From assembly GCF_035918015.1 (NCBI RefSeq), contig NZ_CP109132.1:310001-374000 (forward strand): a DNA stretch of 64,000 bases. The letters run 5' to 3'. The notes beneath the pieces were generated by a model. That model worked only from the letters and a program-made list of their open reading frames with translations. It made no database searches and had not been told where the DNA came from. The stretch is from Streptomyces sp. NBC_01754 (GTDB lineage: Bacteria; Actinomycetota; Actinomycetes; Streptomycetales; Streptomycetaceae). The translations under genes and the position numbers were made by a program. Numbering within the stretch: position 1 is the stretch's first letter; the number at the start of each line of letters is the position of its first letter. This document shows positions 8,824 to 17,592 of this stretch, in pieces.

Positions 8824-9806
8824 GCGGGCACACGCCACGGCGTGTCCTCGTCACCGGCGGCTCCGGTTTCCTCGGCCATCACCTGGTGGAGCGGCTGCGT
8901 GACCGGGGCGACGAGGTGACCGTGTTCGACGTGAGCGCCCCGCGCCGGGCCGCGTGCGCCGGGGTGCGGTTCGTCGAGGGCGATCTGCGTGACGAGGCCG
9001 CGCTCGAAGGGGCCGGTCGCGGTGCGGAGGTGGTCTACCACCTGGCCGCGGTGGTCGGTGTCGACCAGTATCTCGCCCGCCCGCTCGACGTCGTCGACAT
9101 CAACTTCTCCGGTACCCGCAACGTCCTCGGCGTCGCCGCCCGGGCGGGCGCGAAGGTCGTACTCGCCTCCACCAGTGAGGTGTTCGGCAAGAATCCGGCG
9201 GTGCCGTGGCGGGAGGACGGTGACCGGGTCCTCGGGCCGACCACGTCGGACCGGTGGTCCTACTCGTCGAGCAAGGCGCTGGCCGAACACCTCACGTTCG
9301 CCTTCGCGCGCCGGCACGGCCTCGACGCGACGGTCGTGCGGTACTTCAACGTCTACGGGCCGCGTCAGCGTCCGGCGTACGTCGTGAGCCGCTCGGTGCA
9401 CCGTGCTCTCAACGGCCGGCCGCTGGTGGTGTACGACGGGGGCCGGCAGACCCGCTGTTTCACGTTCGTCGACGACGCGGTGACCGGCACGATCCGTGCG
9501 GCGGACGAACCGGCCGCGTCCGGTGAGGTGTTCAACATCGGCAGCATGGCCGAGACGTCCGTGGGCACGGTGGTCGGCCTCGTCGCCGAGCTCACCGGCA
9601 CGACGTCCGTCGTGGACGTCGACACCACCGCCGCGCTCGGGGAGTCCTACGAGGATCTCGGGCGCCGTGTACCGGACAACGCCAAGGCGGCCCGGGTCCT
9701 GGGCTGGCGGCCGGAGACGTCTCTGCGGGACGGGCTGGTCAGGACGATCGAGTGGGCGCGGGCCAGCGACTGGTGGCTGGCCCTGCCCGACAGCGGGGCG
9801 GGGTGA
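8820..9806 (+). CDS. NAD-dependent sugar epimerase/decarboxylase (UDP-glucuronate decarboxylase-like SDR)
   Basis: A 328-residue extended SDR. The NAD-binding motif is VLVTGGSGFLGHHL near residue 9, and the catalytic pair is in WSYSSSKALAEH (YxxxK). The substrate-domain strand RYFNVYGPRQRP is typical of sugar epimerases, dehydratases and decarboxylases. It overlaps the UDP-glucose dehydrogenase by four bases (ATGA), the usual pairing for UDP-glucuronate decarboxylation to a UDP-pentose. No 4,6-dehydratase is present in the window, which supports a pentose over a 6-deoxyhexose route. A 4-epimerase activity on UDP-glucuronate is the main alternative. Confidence 0.82.
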   Translation: MSGHTPRRVLVTGGSGFLGHHLVERLRDRGDEVTVFDVSAPRRAACAGVRFVEGDLRDEAALEGAGRGAEVVYHLAAVVGVDQYLARPLDVVDINFSGTRNVLGVAARAGAKVVLASTSEVFGKNPAVPWREDGDRVLGPTTSDRWSYSSSKALAEHLTFAFARRHGLDATVVRYFNVYGPRQRPAYVVSRSVHRALNGRPLVVYDGGRQTRCFTFVDDAVTGTIRAADEPAASGEVFNIGSMAETSVGTVVGLVAELTGTTSVVDVDTTAALGESYEDLGRRVPDNAKAARVLGWRPETSLRDGLVRTIEWARASDWWLALPDSGAG

Positions 9807-9951
9807 CCGGGCCGGGAGGCGCGCGCCACCGCGCCGGGGCGGGTTGCGGTGGTGCCGCACGCCTGAAGGTGCGGGGCGGCGCGCGCGGGTGCGAGCGTTG
9901 CCGTGGGGGTCGCGCCGGCGCCCGGTTCAACTCAGACAGGGGTGGTTTCCG

Positions 9952-10968
9952 ATGAAGGCGATCGTGATCCCGGAGGTAGGCGGCACCTGGGCGGTCCGTG
10001 AGGTCCCCACTCCGGTTCCCGGCCCTGGTGAGTTACTCGTCCGGGTGCTGGCCAGCGGGGTCTGCTGGAACGACGTGCTGGCCGGTGGGGGGATCCTGCC
10101 GTTCCCCTCGACCGATCCGGCGATACCCGGCCATGAGCCGGTCGGTGAGGTCGTCGAGGTGGGGCCCGGTGTCACGAGCCGGTCGGTCGGCGACGTCGTC
10201 GGTACGACGTGGATCCGCGGCACCTGCGGGGAGTGCGACTACTGTGCGCTCGGCGCCCCGCTGTCCGCGCGGGCCGCTTTCCTCTGCGCGGCGCCGGTCT
10301 CCACCGGGTTCACCGTGCAGGGCGGGCAGGCCGAGTACTTCGTCGTGCGGGCCGAGGAGACCGTCCGTGTCCCCGCCGGTGTCACACCGGAGCAGGCCGT
10401 GCCGGTGCTGTGCGCCGGCTACACCGCCCTCAGTGCCCTGCGTGCCGCGCAGGCCCTCCCGCACGAACGGGTCGCGGTGCTCGGCATCGGCGCGCTCGGT
10501 CACCTGGCGGTGCAGTACGCCCGTGCGGCGGGCCACGACACGGTGGCGATCACCTCGTCCCCGGACAAGCGGGACATCGCGGTGGAGCTCGGCGCGGGCA
10601 CGGTCGTCGCGGACGGGGCCGGCCTGTTCGCGGCGGGCGGGGCGGACGTCGTGCTGGCCACCGGGCGTTCCTACGCGGCGGCGGCCGACGCGATGGCCGG
10701 TCTGCGTCCCGGGGGGCGGCTGGTGCTCGCCGGTATCGACACCGCCGGCGCCTTCACCCTCCCGCCGCAGCTGCCGTTCTTCGGCCTGGGGCAGCACATC
10801 GTCGGCGCGACGCACGGCGGGACGCCGATCCTGCGGGACGCGCTCGCGCAGGTCGCCTCCGGTGCGGTGCGGCCGCTCGTCGAGGTCTTCGAGCCGGAGC
10901 GGATCGCCGAGGCGGTGGAAAAGGTGGAGAAGGGCGAGGTCCGCTTCCGCGCGGTCGTCCGCTACTGA
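9952..10968 (+). CDS. Zinc-dependent alcohol dehydrogenase (MDR family)
   Basis: A 338-residue medium-chain dehydrogenase. The catalytic-zinc cysteine is in SGVCWND and the histidine in IPGHEPVG. The NAD(P) motif is VAVLGIGALGHLAVQ. The structural-zinc lobe reads CGECDYC and then a fourth cysteine 13 residues later. The usual spacing is seven, so this lobe carries a six-residue insertion. It sits in the sugar operon after a 145-base gap. A plausible role is NAD(P)-dependent oxidation or reduction of a ring hydroxyl/ketone around the C-methylation step, but it could equally act on the aglycone. Confidence 0.85.
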   Translation: MKAIVIPEVGGTWAVREVPTPVPGPGELLVRVLASGVCWNDVLAGGGILPFPSTDPAIPGHEPVGEVVEVGPGVTSRSVGDVVGTTWIRGTCGECDYCALGAPLSARAAFLCAAPVSTGFTVQGGQAEYFVVRAEETVRVPAGVTPEQAVPVLCAGYTALSALRAAQALPHERVAVLGIGALGHLAVQYARAAGHDTVAITSSPDKRDIAVELGAGTVVADGAGLFAAGGADVVLATGRSYAAAADAMAGLRPGGRLVLAGIDTAGAFTLPPQLPFFGLGQHIVGATHGGTPILRDALAQVASGAVRPLVEVFEPERIAEAVEKVEKGEVRFRAVVRY

Positions 10969-11019
10969 CGTAACCATCGTCCCCGGCAGCCGGCGGGGGC
11001 AGAACCAGGAGGAACGCGT

Positions 11020-12414
11020 ATGCGCGACCACGTCGGAAACCGCGCGGTGGTTCTCGGCGGGAGCGTGGCCGGGACTTTGGCGGCCCGGGTGCTCGCCGAG
11101 TTCTACCACGATGTCGTGGTGGTCGACCGGGACACCGTGCTCGGCGTCTCGACCGCCCGGAAAGGCACCCCGCACGCACGTCACGCCCATGGTCTGCACG
11201 GCCGTGGCCACCTGATCCTGGAGGAACTGTTCCCCGGCTTCACCGAGGACATGGTGCGAAAGGGCTACCCGGTCGGCGACCTCGGTGAGATGCGGTGGTA
11301 CTTCAACAACCGCCGGCTGCCGTACACGAAGACCGGGCTGCTCTCGGTCACCCCGATCCGTCCGATCCTCGAACACGAGATCCGTACCCGTGTCGCCGCG
11401 CTGGCGAACGTCACCTATCTGGAGCGCCACGACGTCCTCGGCCTGGTGTCCACCGCGGACAGCGGCCGGGTCGTCGGCGCGCGGGTGCGGCCGAGGGAGG
11501 GTGCGGAGGAAGAGGTGGTGCTCGACGCGGACCTCGTCGTGGACGCGACCGGACGCGGCTCGCGGACCCCGGTGTGGCTGGAGGAAATGGGTTACGGGCG
11601 TCCCGCCGAGGAGCGGGTGAAGATCGGACTCGCCTACACGACCCGCTTCTACCGCCGGGTGCCCGGCTCGTTCGAGGACACGTGGTCGATCAACCCGGTC
11701 GCCTCCCCCGGGCATCCGCGCGGCGCGTTCTTCGGTCTGTCCGACGAGGACATGTGCATCGTGTCACTCACCGGCATCCTCGGTGACCACCCGCCGACCG
11801 ATCCCGATGGGTTCCTGGAGTTCGCCCGGTCGCTGCCGGTGCCGGACGTGTACGAGGGCATCAAGGACGCCGAGCCGCTCGACGACCCGACCTCCTTCGG
11901 GTTCCCGGCCAGCGTCCGGCGCCGTTACGAGGATCTGCGCCGCTTCCCGGCCGGCCTGGCTGTGCTCGGCGACGCCGTGTGCAGTTTCAACCCCGTCTAC
12001 GGCCAGGGCATGAGCGTGGCGGCCTGGGAGGCCATGACGCTGCGTGGGCATCTGCGCGAGGGGCGGTTCGACCCGGGAGCCTACCTCGGGGCGCTGGGCA
12101 AGGTCGTGGACAACCCGTGGCAGGTCGCCGCGGGCGGCGACCTCGCCTTCCCCGGGGTCGAGGGCAGGCGCACGGCGGAGACCGACATGGGCAATGCCTA
12201 TGTGAGCCAGGTGCAGGACGCGGCCTCGAAGGATCCCGAGGTCGCCAAGGGCTTCATGCGGGTCGCCGGTCTCATCGATCCGCCGTCCGCGCTCATGGAG
12301 CCCCCGATGAGGGCCCGCGTCCTGCGCGCCTGCGGCGACACGACGACTTCGGGCGGCGGTGTGCCCGTCACGGTGCCCCGGCCGTCCGACAAGAAGCTCC
12401 CCGGCGCCGCGTAG
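11020..12414 (+). CDS. FAD-dependent oxidoreductase/monooxygenase
   Basis: A 464-residue FAD enzyme of the aromatic hydroxylase/epoxidase superfamily. It has an N-terminal dinucleotide motif, VVLGGSVAGTLAARVLAEF, with an acidic VVVVDRD end; a mid-protein DATGRGSRTPVWLEEMG; and the second FAD motif GDAVCSFNPVYGQGMSVA near residue 325. AGGAGG precedes the ATG. It resembles the unassigned tailoring monooxygenases seen in several polyketide clusters. Substrate could be the enediyne core or the sugar. It lies 51 bases behind the alcohol dehydrogenase in the same unit. Confidence 0.82.
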   Translation: MRDHVGNRAVVLGGSVAGTLAARVLAEFYHDVVVVDRDTVLGVSTARKGTPHARHAHGLHGRGHLILEELFPGFTEDMVRKGYPVGDLGEMRWYFNNRRLPYTKTGLLSVTPIRPILEHEIRTRVAALANVTYLERHDVLGLVSTADSGRVVGARVRPREGAEEEVVLDADLVVDATGRGSRTPVWLEEMGYGRPAEERVKIGLAYTTRFYRRVPGSFEDTWSINPVASPGHPRGAFFGLSDEDMCIVSLTGILGDHPPTDPDGFLEFARSLPVPDVYEGIKDAEPLDDPTSFGFPASVRRRYEDLRRFPAGLAVLGDAVCSFNPVYGQGMSVAAWEAMTLRGHLREGRFDPGAYLGALGKVVDNPWQVAAGGDLAFPGVEGRRTAETDMGNAYVSQVQDAASKDPEVAKGFMRVAGLIDPPSALMEPPMRARVLRACGDTTTSGGGVPVTVPRPSDKKLPGAA

Positions 12415-12445
12415 GTCACGGGGACCAGCAGACAAGGAGACGACT

Positions 12446-13567
12446 GTGGCGAACGAAGACCACGCGATACTCGCGGCGAACGGCAGCGGGCTGCACTACC
12501 GCGGGGTCGCCTACGATGTCGGTTCGAACCACCAGACCGGTCAGGGCGACCTGTCCCGCATGGTGTGGAGCGACGAGCTGATGCGGTCGGAGATCGACCT
12601 GGTGGCCGACGAACTCAACGCCAACTCGGTGACCCTCTACGGCACCGCGCTCGACCGGGTCGAGGCGGCGGTGTCGTACGCGATCGACCGCGGTCTGCAC
12701 GTGTGGCTGCAGCCGCGGCTCATGGACGGCACGCAGCAGGACGTACTGGACTTCATCGGTGAGGTCGGCGAGCTGGGTGAGTCGTTCCGCAAGCAGGGGG
12801 CGGGCATCCATCTGAGCATCGGCTGCACGCACTCGATCCAGACCAAGGGCATCATGCCCGGCGACTTCTACCACAATCGCATGGGCAATGTGTTCGCCGA
12901 CGCCGACCACAACTTCCTGAGGCCGGTCGGCCCCGTCGACCAGGAGGACGTCACGCGCAAGCTCAACGCGTTCCTCGCGAAGGCCGCGGCGGTCGGGCGG
13001 GCGACGTTCAAGGGCGGGATCACCTACTCCGGCGGTCCCTTCGAGGACGTGGACTGGTCACTGGTCGACTACATCGGCCTGGTCGAGTACTACTATCCGC
13101 ACCCGTCGCGGGAGGCGTACGCGAAGGAGCTCAGCTCGTACCGCAAGTGGGGCAAGCCCGTCATGATCTCCGAGTACGGGTCCTTCACGTACAAGGACGG
13201 TCACACCAAGGGGCTGCTGGGCTTCGACATCGTCGACCGCACGGTGGAGCCCCCGACGGTGTTCCCCGGTTTCGTGCGCGACGAGCAGGCCCAGGCCGAC
13301 TTCCACCTGGAGTCGCTGCGCCTGTTCGACGAGTTGGGCATCTACAGCGTCGCGGTGACCGAACTGGTCCACCCCACGCACCCCTACTCCGAGGACCCGA
13401 AGTACGACCTCGACACCGCGTCGATGACGATCACGAAGTCGATCCGTGACGACTACTTCGACATGCTGTCGGCCTACCGGGTCGAGCCGAAGGAGTCCTT
13501 CCGCGCGATCGCCCGCTACTACGGTGCGGTGGCCGGGCGGGAGGGTTCCCAGTCGCCGGCGGCCTGA
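12446..13567 (+). CDS. Glycosidase-like TIM-barrel protein
   Basis: A 373-residue protein starting at GTG 12446 with AAGGAGA upstream. Its pattern is that of a (beta/alpha)8 glycoside-hydrolase barrel: GVAYDVGSN at the start, alternating strands such as VTLYG, VWLQPRLM and IHLSIGCTHS, and KPVMISEYGSFTYKDG near the end, where the Glu sits like a glycosidase nucleophile. No signal peptide is visible, so it acts inside the cell. Related proteins have been annotated as abortive-infection or arabinogalactan-hydrolase-like. It is the last gene of the sugar operon and is followed at once by a strong terminator. Its function here is unknown. Trimming or rearranging a glycoside is a guess. Confidence 0.7.
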   Translation: MANEDHAILAANGSGLHYRGVAYDVGSNHQTGQGDLSRMVWSDELMRSEIDLVADELNANSVTLYGTALDRVEAAVSYAIDRGLHVWLQPRLMDGTQQDVLDFIGEVGELGESFRKQGAGIHLSIGCTHSIQTKGIMPGDFYHNRMGNVFADADHNFLRPVGPVDQEDVTRKLNAFLAKAAAVGRATFKGGITYSGGPFEDVDWSLVDYIGLVEYYYPHPSREAYAKELSSYRKWGKPVMISEYGSFTYKDGHTKGLLGFDIVDRTVEPPTVFPGFVRDEQAQADFHLESLRLFDELGIYSVAVTELVHPTHPYSEDPKYDLDTASMTITKSIRDDYFDMLSAYRVEPKESFRAIARYYGAVAGREGSQSPAA

Positions 13568-13570
13568 CAG

Positions 13571-13633
13571 ACGGCCCGGTACGGAGGAACCCCGTACGCC
13601 ACCGGCGTACGGGGTTCCTCCGTACCGGGCCGT
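13571..13633. terminator. 30-bp perfect hairpin, bidirectional terminator
   Basis: The arms 13571-13600 and 13604-13633 are perfect reverse complements, with a 3-base loop (ACC). The hairpin lies four bases after the stop of the glycosidase-like gene and between convergent operons, so it likely terminates both. Confidence 0.9.
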
Positions 13634-13806
13634 GCTCTGCCCCGCCCCTCTTCCCGCGTACGCCCGCGGGGCCTTGTCCTGATGTTCCGTCCGCCGGGGC
13701 GGGTGCCCATGGCGAAGGCCGCCGCCCGGGTGCAAGGGAGGGGGCCGGGCAGCGGCCTTCACGGGCGACGACCGTCCGGGACAAGGGCGGCCGGGTGGTC
13801 GAGCGG

Positions 13807-14364
13807 TCAAGTGGTGCGGCCGGCGGCCCGGCGCGCGGTCCCGGCCGTCCGGGCCGCGTTCACCGCGGCGTCGAGGTCCGGGAGCTGCCCGACCTCCGGG
13901 ACGTACTCGGCGTGGACCACCGTGTCCGCGGCGTCCACCACGAACACCGCGCGGGCCAGCAGCCGGAACTCCTTGATCGCCACGCCGTAGGCCAGGCCGA
14001 ACGAGAGGTCGCGGTGGTCGGACAGGGTCCGCACCCCGTCGACGCCCGCCGCACCGCACCAGCGGGCCTGGGCGAACGGCAGGTCCACCGACACGGTCAG
14101 CACCGACGCCCCACCGAGTTCGGCCACGGCCTCGTTGAAGCGGCGTGTCTGCGTGTCGCAGACGGGTGTCTCCAGTGACGGGACGACCGAGATGACCCGT
14201 GTGGTGCCGCTGAGCGAGGAGGAGTGGACCGGTGCCATGTCGTTGCCCAGCACGGTGAAGTCCGGTGCCCGGTCGCCGCGGGCGATTTCCGGGCCGAGCA
14301 GGGTCACCGGTGTGCCTCTGAAGGTCGTGACCCCGGTGCGTTCGGTGCTCGTCCTGATCTCCAT
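13807..14364 (-). CDS. tpx: Thiol peroxidase (atypical 2-Cys peroxiredoxin)
   Basis: A 185-residue Tpx-type peroxiredoxin. It has GDRAPDFTVLG, then the peroxidatic Cys69 in SLETPVCDTQTRRF, and a candidate resolving Cys103 in ARWCGAAG, the normal Tpx spacing. It reduces hydroperoxides using thioredoxin. Its ATG shares one base with the stop of the C-methyltransferase (TGATG), so translation is coupled to a biosynthetic gene. That suggests a role in the pathway or in self-protection and argues against chance placement. A house-keeping copy elsewhere in the genome would be expected. Confidence 0.9.
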   Translation of the reverse strand: MEIRTSTERTGVTTFRGTPVTLLGPEIARGDRAPDFTVLGNDMAPVHSSSLSGTTRVISVVPSLETPVCDTQTRRFNEAVAELGGASVLTVSVDLPFAQARWCGAAGVDGVRTLSDHRDLSFGLAYGVAIKEFRLLARAVFVVDAADTVVHAEYVPEVGQLPDLDAAVNAARTAGTARRAAGRTT

Positions 14365-15602
14365 CAGCTGATCACCCGGGGCTCCGGAAGCGGGACGACG
14401 AACTTTCCCGTGAAGCCCTCTTCCCGTAGCCGGGAGATCAGCTCCTCGGCGATGTGCCATGACAGCAGCAAGGCGTACTCCGGCTGTTCGGGGCCGCACA
14501 AGCGGTCCTGGTGGACGATCGGTATGTGGGTGCCGGGGGAAAGCCGGCCGATCTTGCGGGGACTGATCTCCGAGATGAAGTCGATCTCGGCGGGCCCCAG
14601 TGAGCAGTAGTTCAGCAGTGTGACCGCTCGGGCGGGTGAGGACGCGGCCGCGACTCGTGAGCCGTCGCCCGTCAGCTCGTCCAGCAGGCCGCGGAGGCGC
14701 TCACGATGCTCTTGGACGCGAGCGGCGAACTTCTGGTAGACGGCTCCGCCGGTGAGTTCGAGCCTGTCCTCGTCATCGCGCAGCGCGGCGACGGACTCGT
14801 GCACCTCGTGCGCGCCCTTGAAGCCGGCGTAGACGCGGACCGATCCTCCGTGTGTGGCGATCCGGTCGATGCGGAAGACCTCGAGGCCGTGGGGTTCGAA
14901 GGCCGCCTGGAGCGCGGTCAGCGAGTAGTACCTCGAATGCTCGTGGTAGGCGAAGTCGTACTGGAGTGTTTCGAGCAGGTCCGGCAGGTAGTGGGATTCG
15001 GAGACGAACATTCCGTGGTCGCTCATGAGCGAGCGCACCCCGTCCAGGAAGTCGTGCATGTTCGTGACGTGGGCGAACGTGTTGAGCGCCAGGACGAGGT
15101 CGGCCGGCCTGGTGTCCGACAGCACCTGTGACGCGACCTCGGAGCTGAAGTACTCCCTGACGACGGGTGATCCGCCCGGCGAATCGGCACCGTTCGGGTC
15201 GATGCCGAGAACTGTGAAGTCCCGTTCGGCCAGTTCGTCCAGCAGGCTGCCGTCGTTGCTCCCGATCTCGACGGCGAAGTGGCGCCGCGGCTCCGAACCG
15301 GGGTGCGGTGCGTGGAGTTGCGCCAGTTCGTCCGCGAGTGCCCGAAGGTGCAGCCGGTATCCCCCGGTGAGTCCGGCGAGATGGTGGTAGTCACCCGAGA
15401 AGAGGATGCGTTCGCTGACCGGCTCCATGATCTGGACCAGGCTGCACCGCGGGCAGAATCCGAGGTCGAGCGGCCATGCCGGCTCGTTCTCCGCTTGCGT
15501 CTCGTTCTCCGGGAAGAGGCAGGCGGGCTGCATGCCGAGAGGCAAGAACTCACTGACCGCGACGTCTTTGCACGTCTGACAGAGCGTTGTACCGTCGCTC
15601 AC
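14364..15602 (-). CDS. Sugar C-methyltransferase (TylC3/NovU family)
   Basis: A 412-residue NDP-hexose/pentose C-methyltransferase. The zinc-binding N-terminal domain has Cys8, Cys11, Cys50 and Cys53 (CQTC and CPRC). The SAM domain has VEIGSNDGSLL (111-121), and there is a C-terminal Methyltransf_14-like domain. The start is GTG 15602 with GAGGAG upstream. Family members add methyl at C3 (or C5) of a 4-keto sugar. Together with the pentose genes at 7417-9806 this predicts a C-methylated pentose comparable to the 3-C-methyl pentose madurosamine, but no sugar aminotransferase is present in the window. Confidence 0.9.
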   Translation of the reverse strand: MSDGTTLCQTCKDVAVSEFLPLGMQPACLFPENETQAENEPAWPLDLGFCPRCSLVQIMEPVSERILFSGDYHHLAGLTGGYRLHLRALADELAQLHAPHPGSEPRRHFAVEIGSNDGSLLDELAERDFTVLGIDPNGADSPGGSPVVREYFSSEVASQVLSDTRPADLVLALNTFAHVTNMHDFLDGVRSLMSDHGMFVSESHYLPDLLETLQYDFAYHEHSRYYSLTALQAAFEPHGLEVFRIDRIATHGGSVRVYAGFKGAHEVHESVAALRDDEDRLELTGGAVYQKFAARVQEHRERLRGLLDELTGDGSRVAAASSPARAVTLLNYCSLGPAEIDFISEISPRKIGRLSPGTHIPIVHQDRLCGPEQPEYALLLSWHIAEELISRLREEGFTGKFVVPLPEPRVIS

Positions 15603-15736
15603 GGATGGCTCCTCACGCTGACCGGTCGACCTACAGGCGTCCGATCGTCCGCCGCGGGCCGTAGCAGGGGCATCTTCGGAATTGCCGCGTAGTTCTTCCG
15701 TGCGGGTGCGCGGCGCGTTCCTGGTGGCGGTGTGTC

Positions 15737-16513
15737 TCAGGCCGCCACCGGCACACCGGCGCCGGTTCCGCTGCCGGGCAGGGCGATCAGCACCGGCGGG
15801 TCCAGGGGACCGACCGGGTGCAGGACGATGTCGGCGGGCATCACCAGCACACCGGGGTGGACGCTGACCGGCCCGTACCGTCCGACGGACAGGACGTCCG
15901 GGCCTCCGCGGACGCAGCCGGCCGGGGCCTGTGTGCCGTAGGGGACGGAATGTGCCAGCACGTACCAGGTTCCCGGGGGCACGCCCTGGAGTTCGAAGGG
16001 GCCGGGCCCGTCCATGAGGGTGTGGCACACGGGGCGGCCCTGGGGTATGGAGCCGGCGAAGAGCCCGACGAAGACCTGGCCCAGGGCCCGGTCCCCGGGA
16101 AGGACGATCCGGCCCCGCAGGGAGACGGGGTGGCCCGTGCCGGCGGCGAGGGGCGCGTCCGTACTCAGGTCCGTGCCGTTCCCGCCGAGTTCCCGGAACC
16201 TGCTGGGCGACACACCGACACATGATTTGAAGCGTGAGCTGAATGTGCCGACGCTGCTGTATCCGACCTGACTGCTGATATCGGCCACACTCTTCTCGGT
16301 ATTGACGAGGAGGTATTTGGCCTCCTGTATCCGGAGTGCGGACAGGAACCGCCTCGGAGAGGTTCCGGTGACTTCCCGGAACACCCGGGTGAAGTGGAAC
16401 TTGCTGAACATCGCGGTACGTGCCATGTCGTCGAGGGTCAGATCCTGACCGAGGTGGAGATGCATCTCGTCGATGACGAGGCGGACGGCGTGCTCGACGG
16501 AGATAGTACTCAT
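15737..16513 (-). CDS. AraC-family transcriptional regulator, copy 1
   Basis: A 258-residue regulator with the DNA-binding domain at the N-terminus (about 5-105). The double helix-turn-helix contains FSKFHFTRVFREVTGTSP and VADISSQVGYSSVGTFSSRFK. A beta-rich C-terminal domain of unknown ligand follows (SLRGRIVLPGDRALGQVFVGLF onward). It is a clear paralogue of 49723-50496 along its whole length, and like that copy it lies directly downstream of a StrR-like gene (30 bases), so the pair is one operon. SgcR2 of the C-1027 cluster is also AraC-type. Confidence 0.9.
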   Translation of the reverse strand: MSTISVEHAVRLVIDEMHLHLGQDLTLDDMARTAMFSKFHFTRVFREVTGTSPRRFLSALRIQEAKYLLVNTEKSVADISSQVGYSSVGTFSSRFKSCVGVSPSRFRELGGNGTDLSTDAPLAAGTGHPVSLRGRIVLPGDRALGQVFVGLFAGSIPQGRPVCHTLMDGPGPFELQGVPPGTWYVLAHSVPYGTQAPAGCVRGGPDVLSVGRYGPVSVHPGVLVMPADIVLHPVGPLDPPVLIALPGSGTGAGVPVAA

Positions 16514-16542
16514 GAATACTCCTTCAAAAGCTCCAGAAAACT

Positions 16543-17592
16543 TCAGTCATGGGATCTTCGTGCGACTGCCGGGACGGAATTACGACGGTCGGAGAGTTCC
16601 TGGGCGAACCTGAGCCAGATGTCTGAGCACTTCAGGGCGATTTCCGCCACGGCGTCCGTGCAGTGTGGGGGTACGGCCTCGATCTGCCTTCTCCATGCCT
16701 CGTCGGTGAAGAAGTGGGAGTGGAGCCAGCGGAGAAATGTTCGGCCCGCTTCCGAATTCCGCAGGGAGGGGTCGGCGGCAAGGCTGCGCAGGAGGTCCGG
16801 AGAGCTGCGTGACGCCTGGGGCCGCGCCGGGCGCCTGAGGACGCGCCGGGCCGGGCGCCGGCCCGTGCCGGGGGTGTTTCCCCTTGTGGGCACCGGGTCC
16901 GGGAGGCCGGGCGCCTGCGGGAAGGAGGCGCCTGCGCGGTTCGCGGGTACGGGCTCTTCGCCCCGGTGACGGCGCACGTCGTGGACGGTGACGGGCGAGA
17001 GCCCGGGTTCCTGGGCGACGGCTCCCGGCGGCGGCTCGGGCCGGTGGGCCGTGGCCCCGGTGGGTGCGCGGTGGCCGGGTGCGGGATGGGGCGGGCGCGC
17101 CTGGCCGTCGCCGGTGGTACCCGCTCGCGGCGGGGAGTCGGGGGCCGCGCTCCGGCGTGCCTCGGCCACGGTCTTGGTGTCGAGGCCGGTGTAAAGGGCG
17201 ACGCTCCGGTCGGGCATGGCGGGGAAGGCGGCGAGGATGCGCCGGGCGGCCGCCTTGCGGTCGGCGAGTGACAGGGGCAGGCCGTGGGCGATGTTCCGGG
17301 CGACCGACTGGATGAACGCCTCGTTCTCGTCTCCGTCGAAGAACTGGGCGTCGATGACGTCCAGCCCGGAAATGATCGCTGCTCTGACTCTGTGCATTCC
17401 GTCGATCACCCGCATGGTGGGGCGGTGCACCAGTATCGGCGGGAGTAGTGCGTAAACTTCGGCAAGTTGCCGTGCATGAGCTTCGTCGATCCCGCTCAGA
17501 CGAGGGGAATCCGCAGGTGCGAGTATGGTGACGGGCACGGGCCGAGTGAAGTGGGGCGGAAGTCCCATGACGCCGTCGACAGAGCTTTTCAT
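16543..17592 (-). CDS. StrR-like (ParB-domain) pathway regulator, copy 1
   Basis: A 349-residue StrR-type activator. The N-terminal ParB-like domain has ADSPRLSGID, LLPPILVHRPTMRVIDGMHRVRAA and NIAHGLPLSLADRKAAARRIL. An HTH-like segment follows (SPVTVHDVRRHRGEEP), then a proline/arginine-rich linker, and a C-terminal WLHSHFFTDEAWRRQIEAVPPH block that is also present in copy 2 (48609-49697). StrR-family proteins switch on antibiotic clusters. A possible promoter upstream has TTACGG and TAGGCT separated by 16 bases near 17671-17698. No TTA codon was seen. Confidence 0.9.
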   Translation of the reverse strand: MKSSVDGVMGLPPHFTRPVPVTILAPADSPRLSGIDEAHARQLAEVYALLPPILVHRPTMRVIDGMHRVRAAIISGLDVIDAQFFDGDENEAFIQSVARNIAHGLPLSLADRKAAARRILAAFPAMPDRSVALYTGLDTKTVAEARRSAAPDSPPRAGTTGDGQARPPHPAPGHRAPTGATAHRPEPPPGAVAQEPGLSPVTVHDVRRHRGEEPVPANRAGASFPQAPGLPDPVPTRGNTPGTGRRPARRVLRRPARPQASRSSPDLLRSLAADPSLRNSEAGRTFLRWLHSHFFTDEAWRRQIEAVPPHCTDAVAEIALKCSDIWLRFAQELSDRRNSVPAVARRSHD

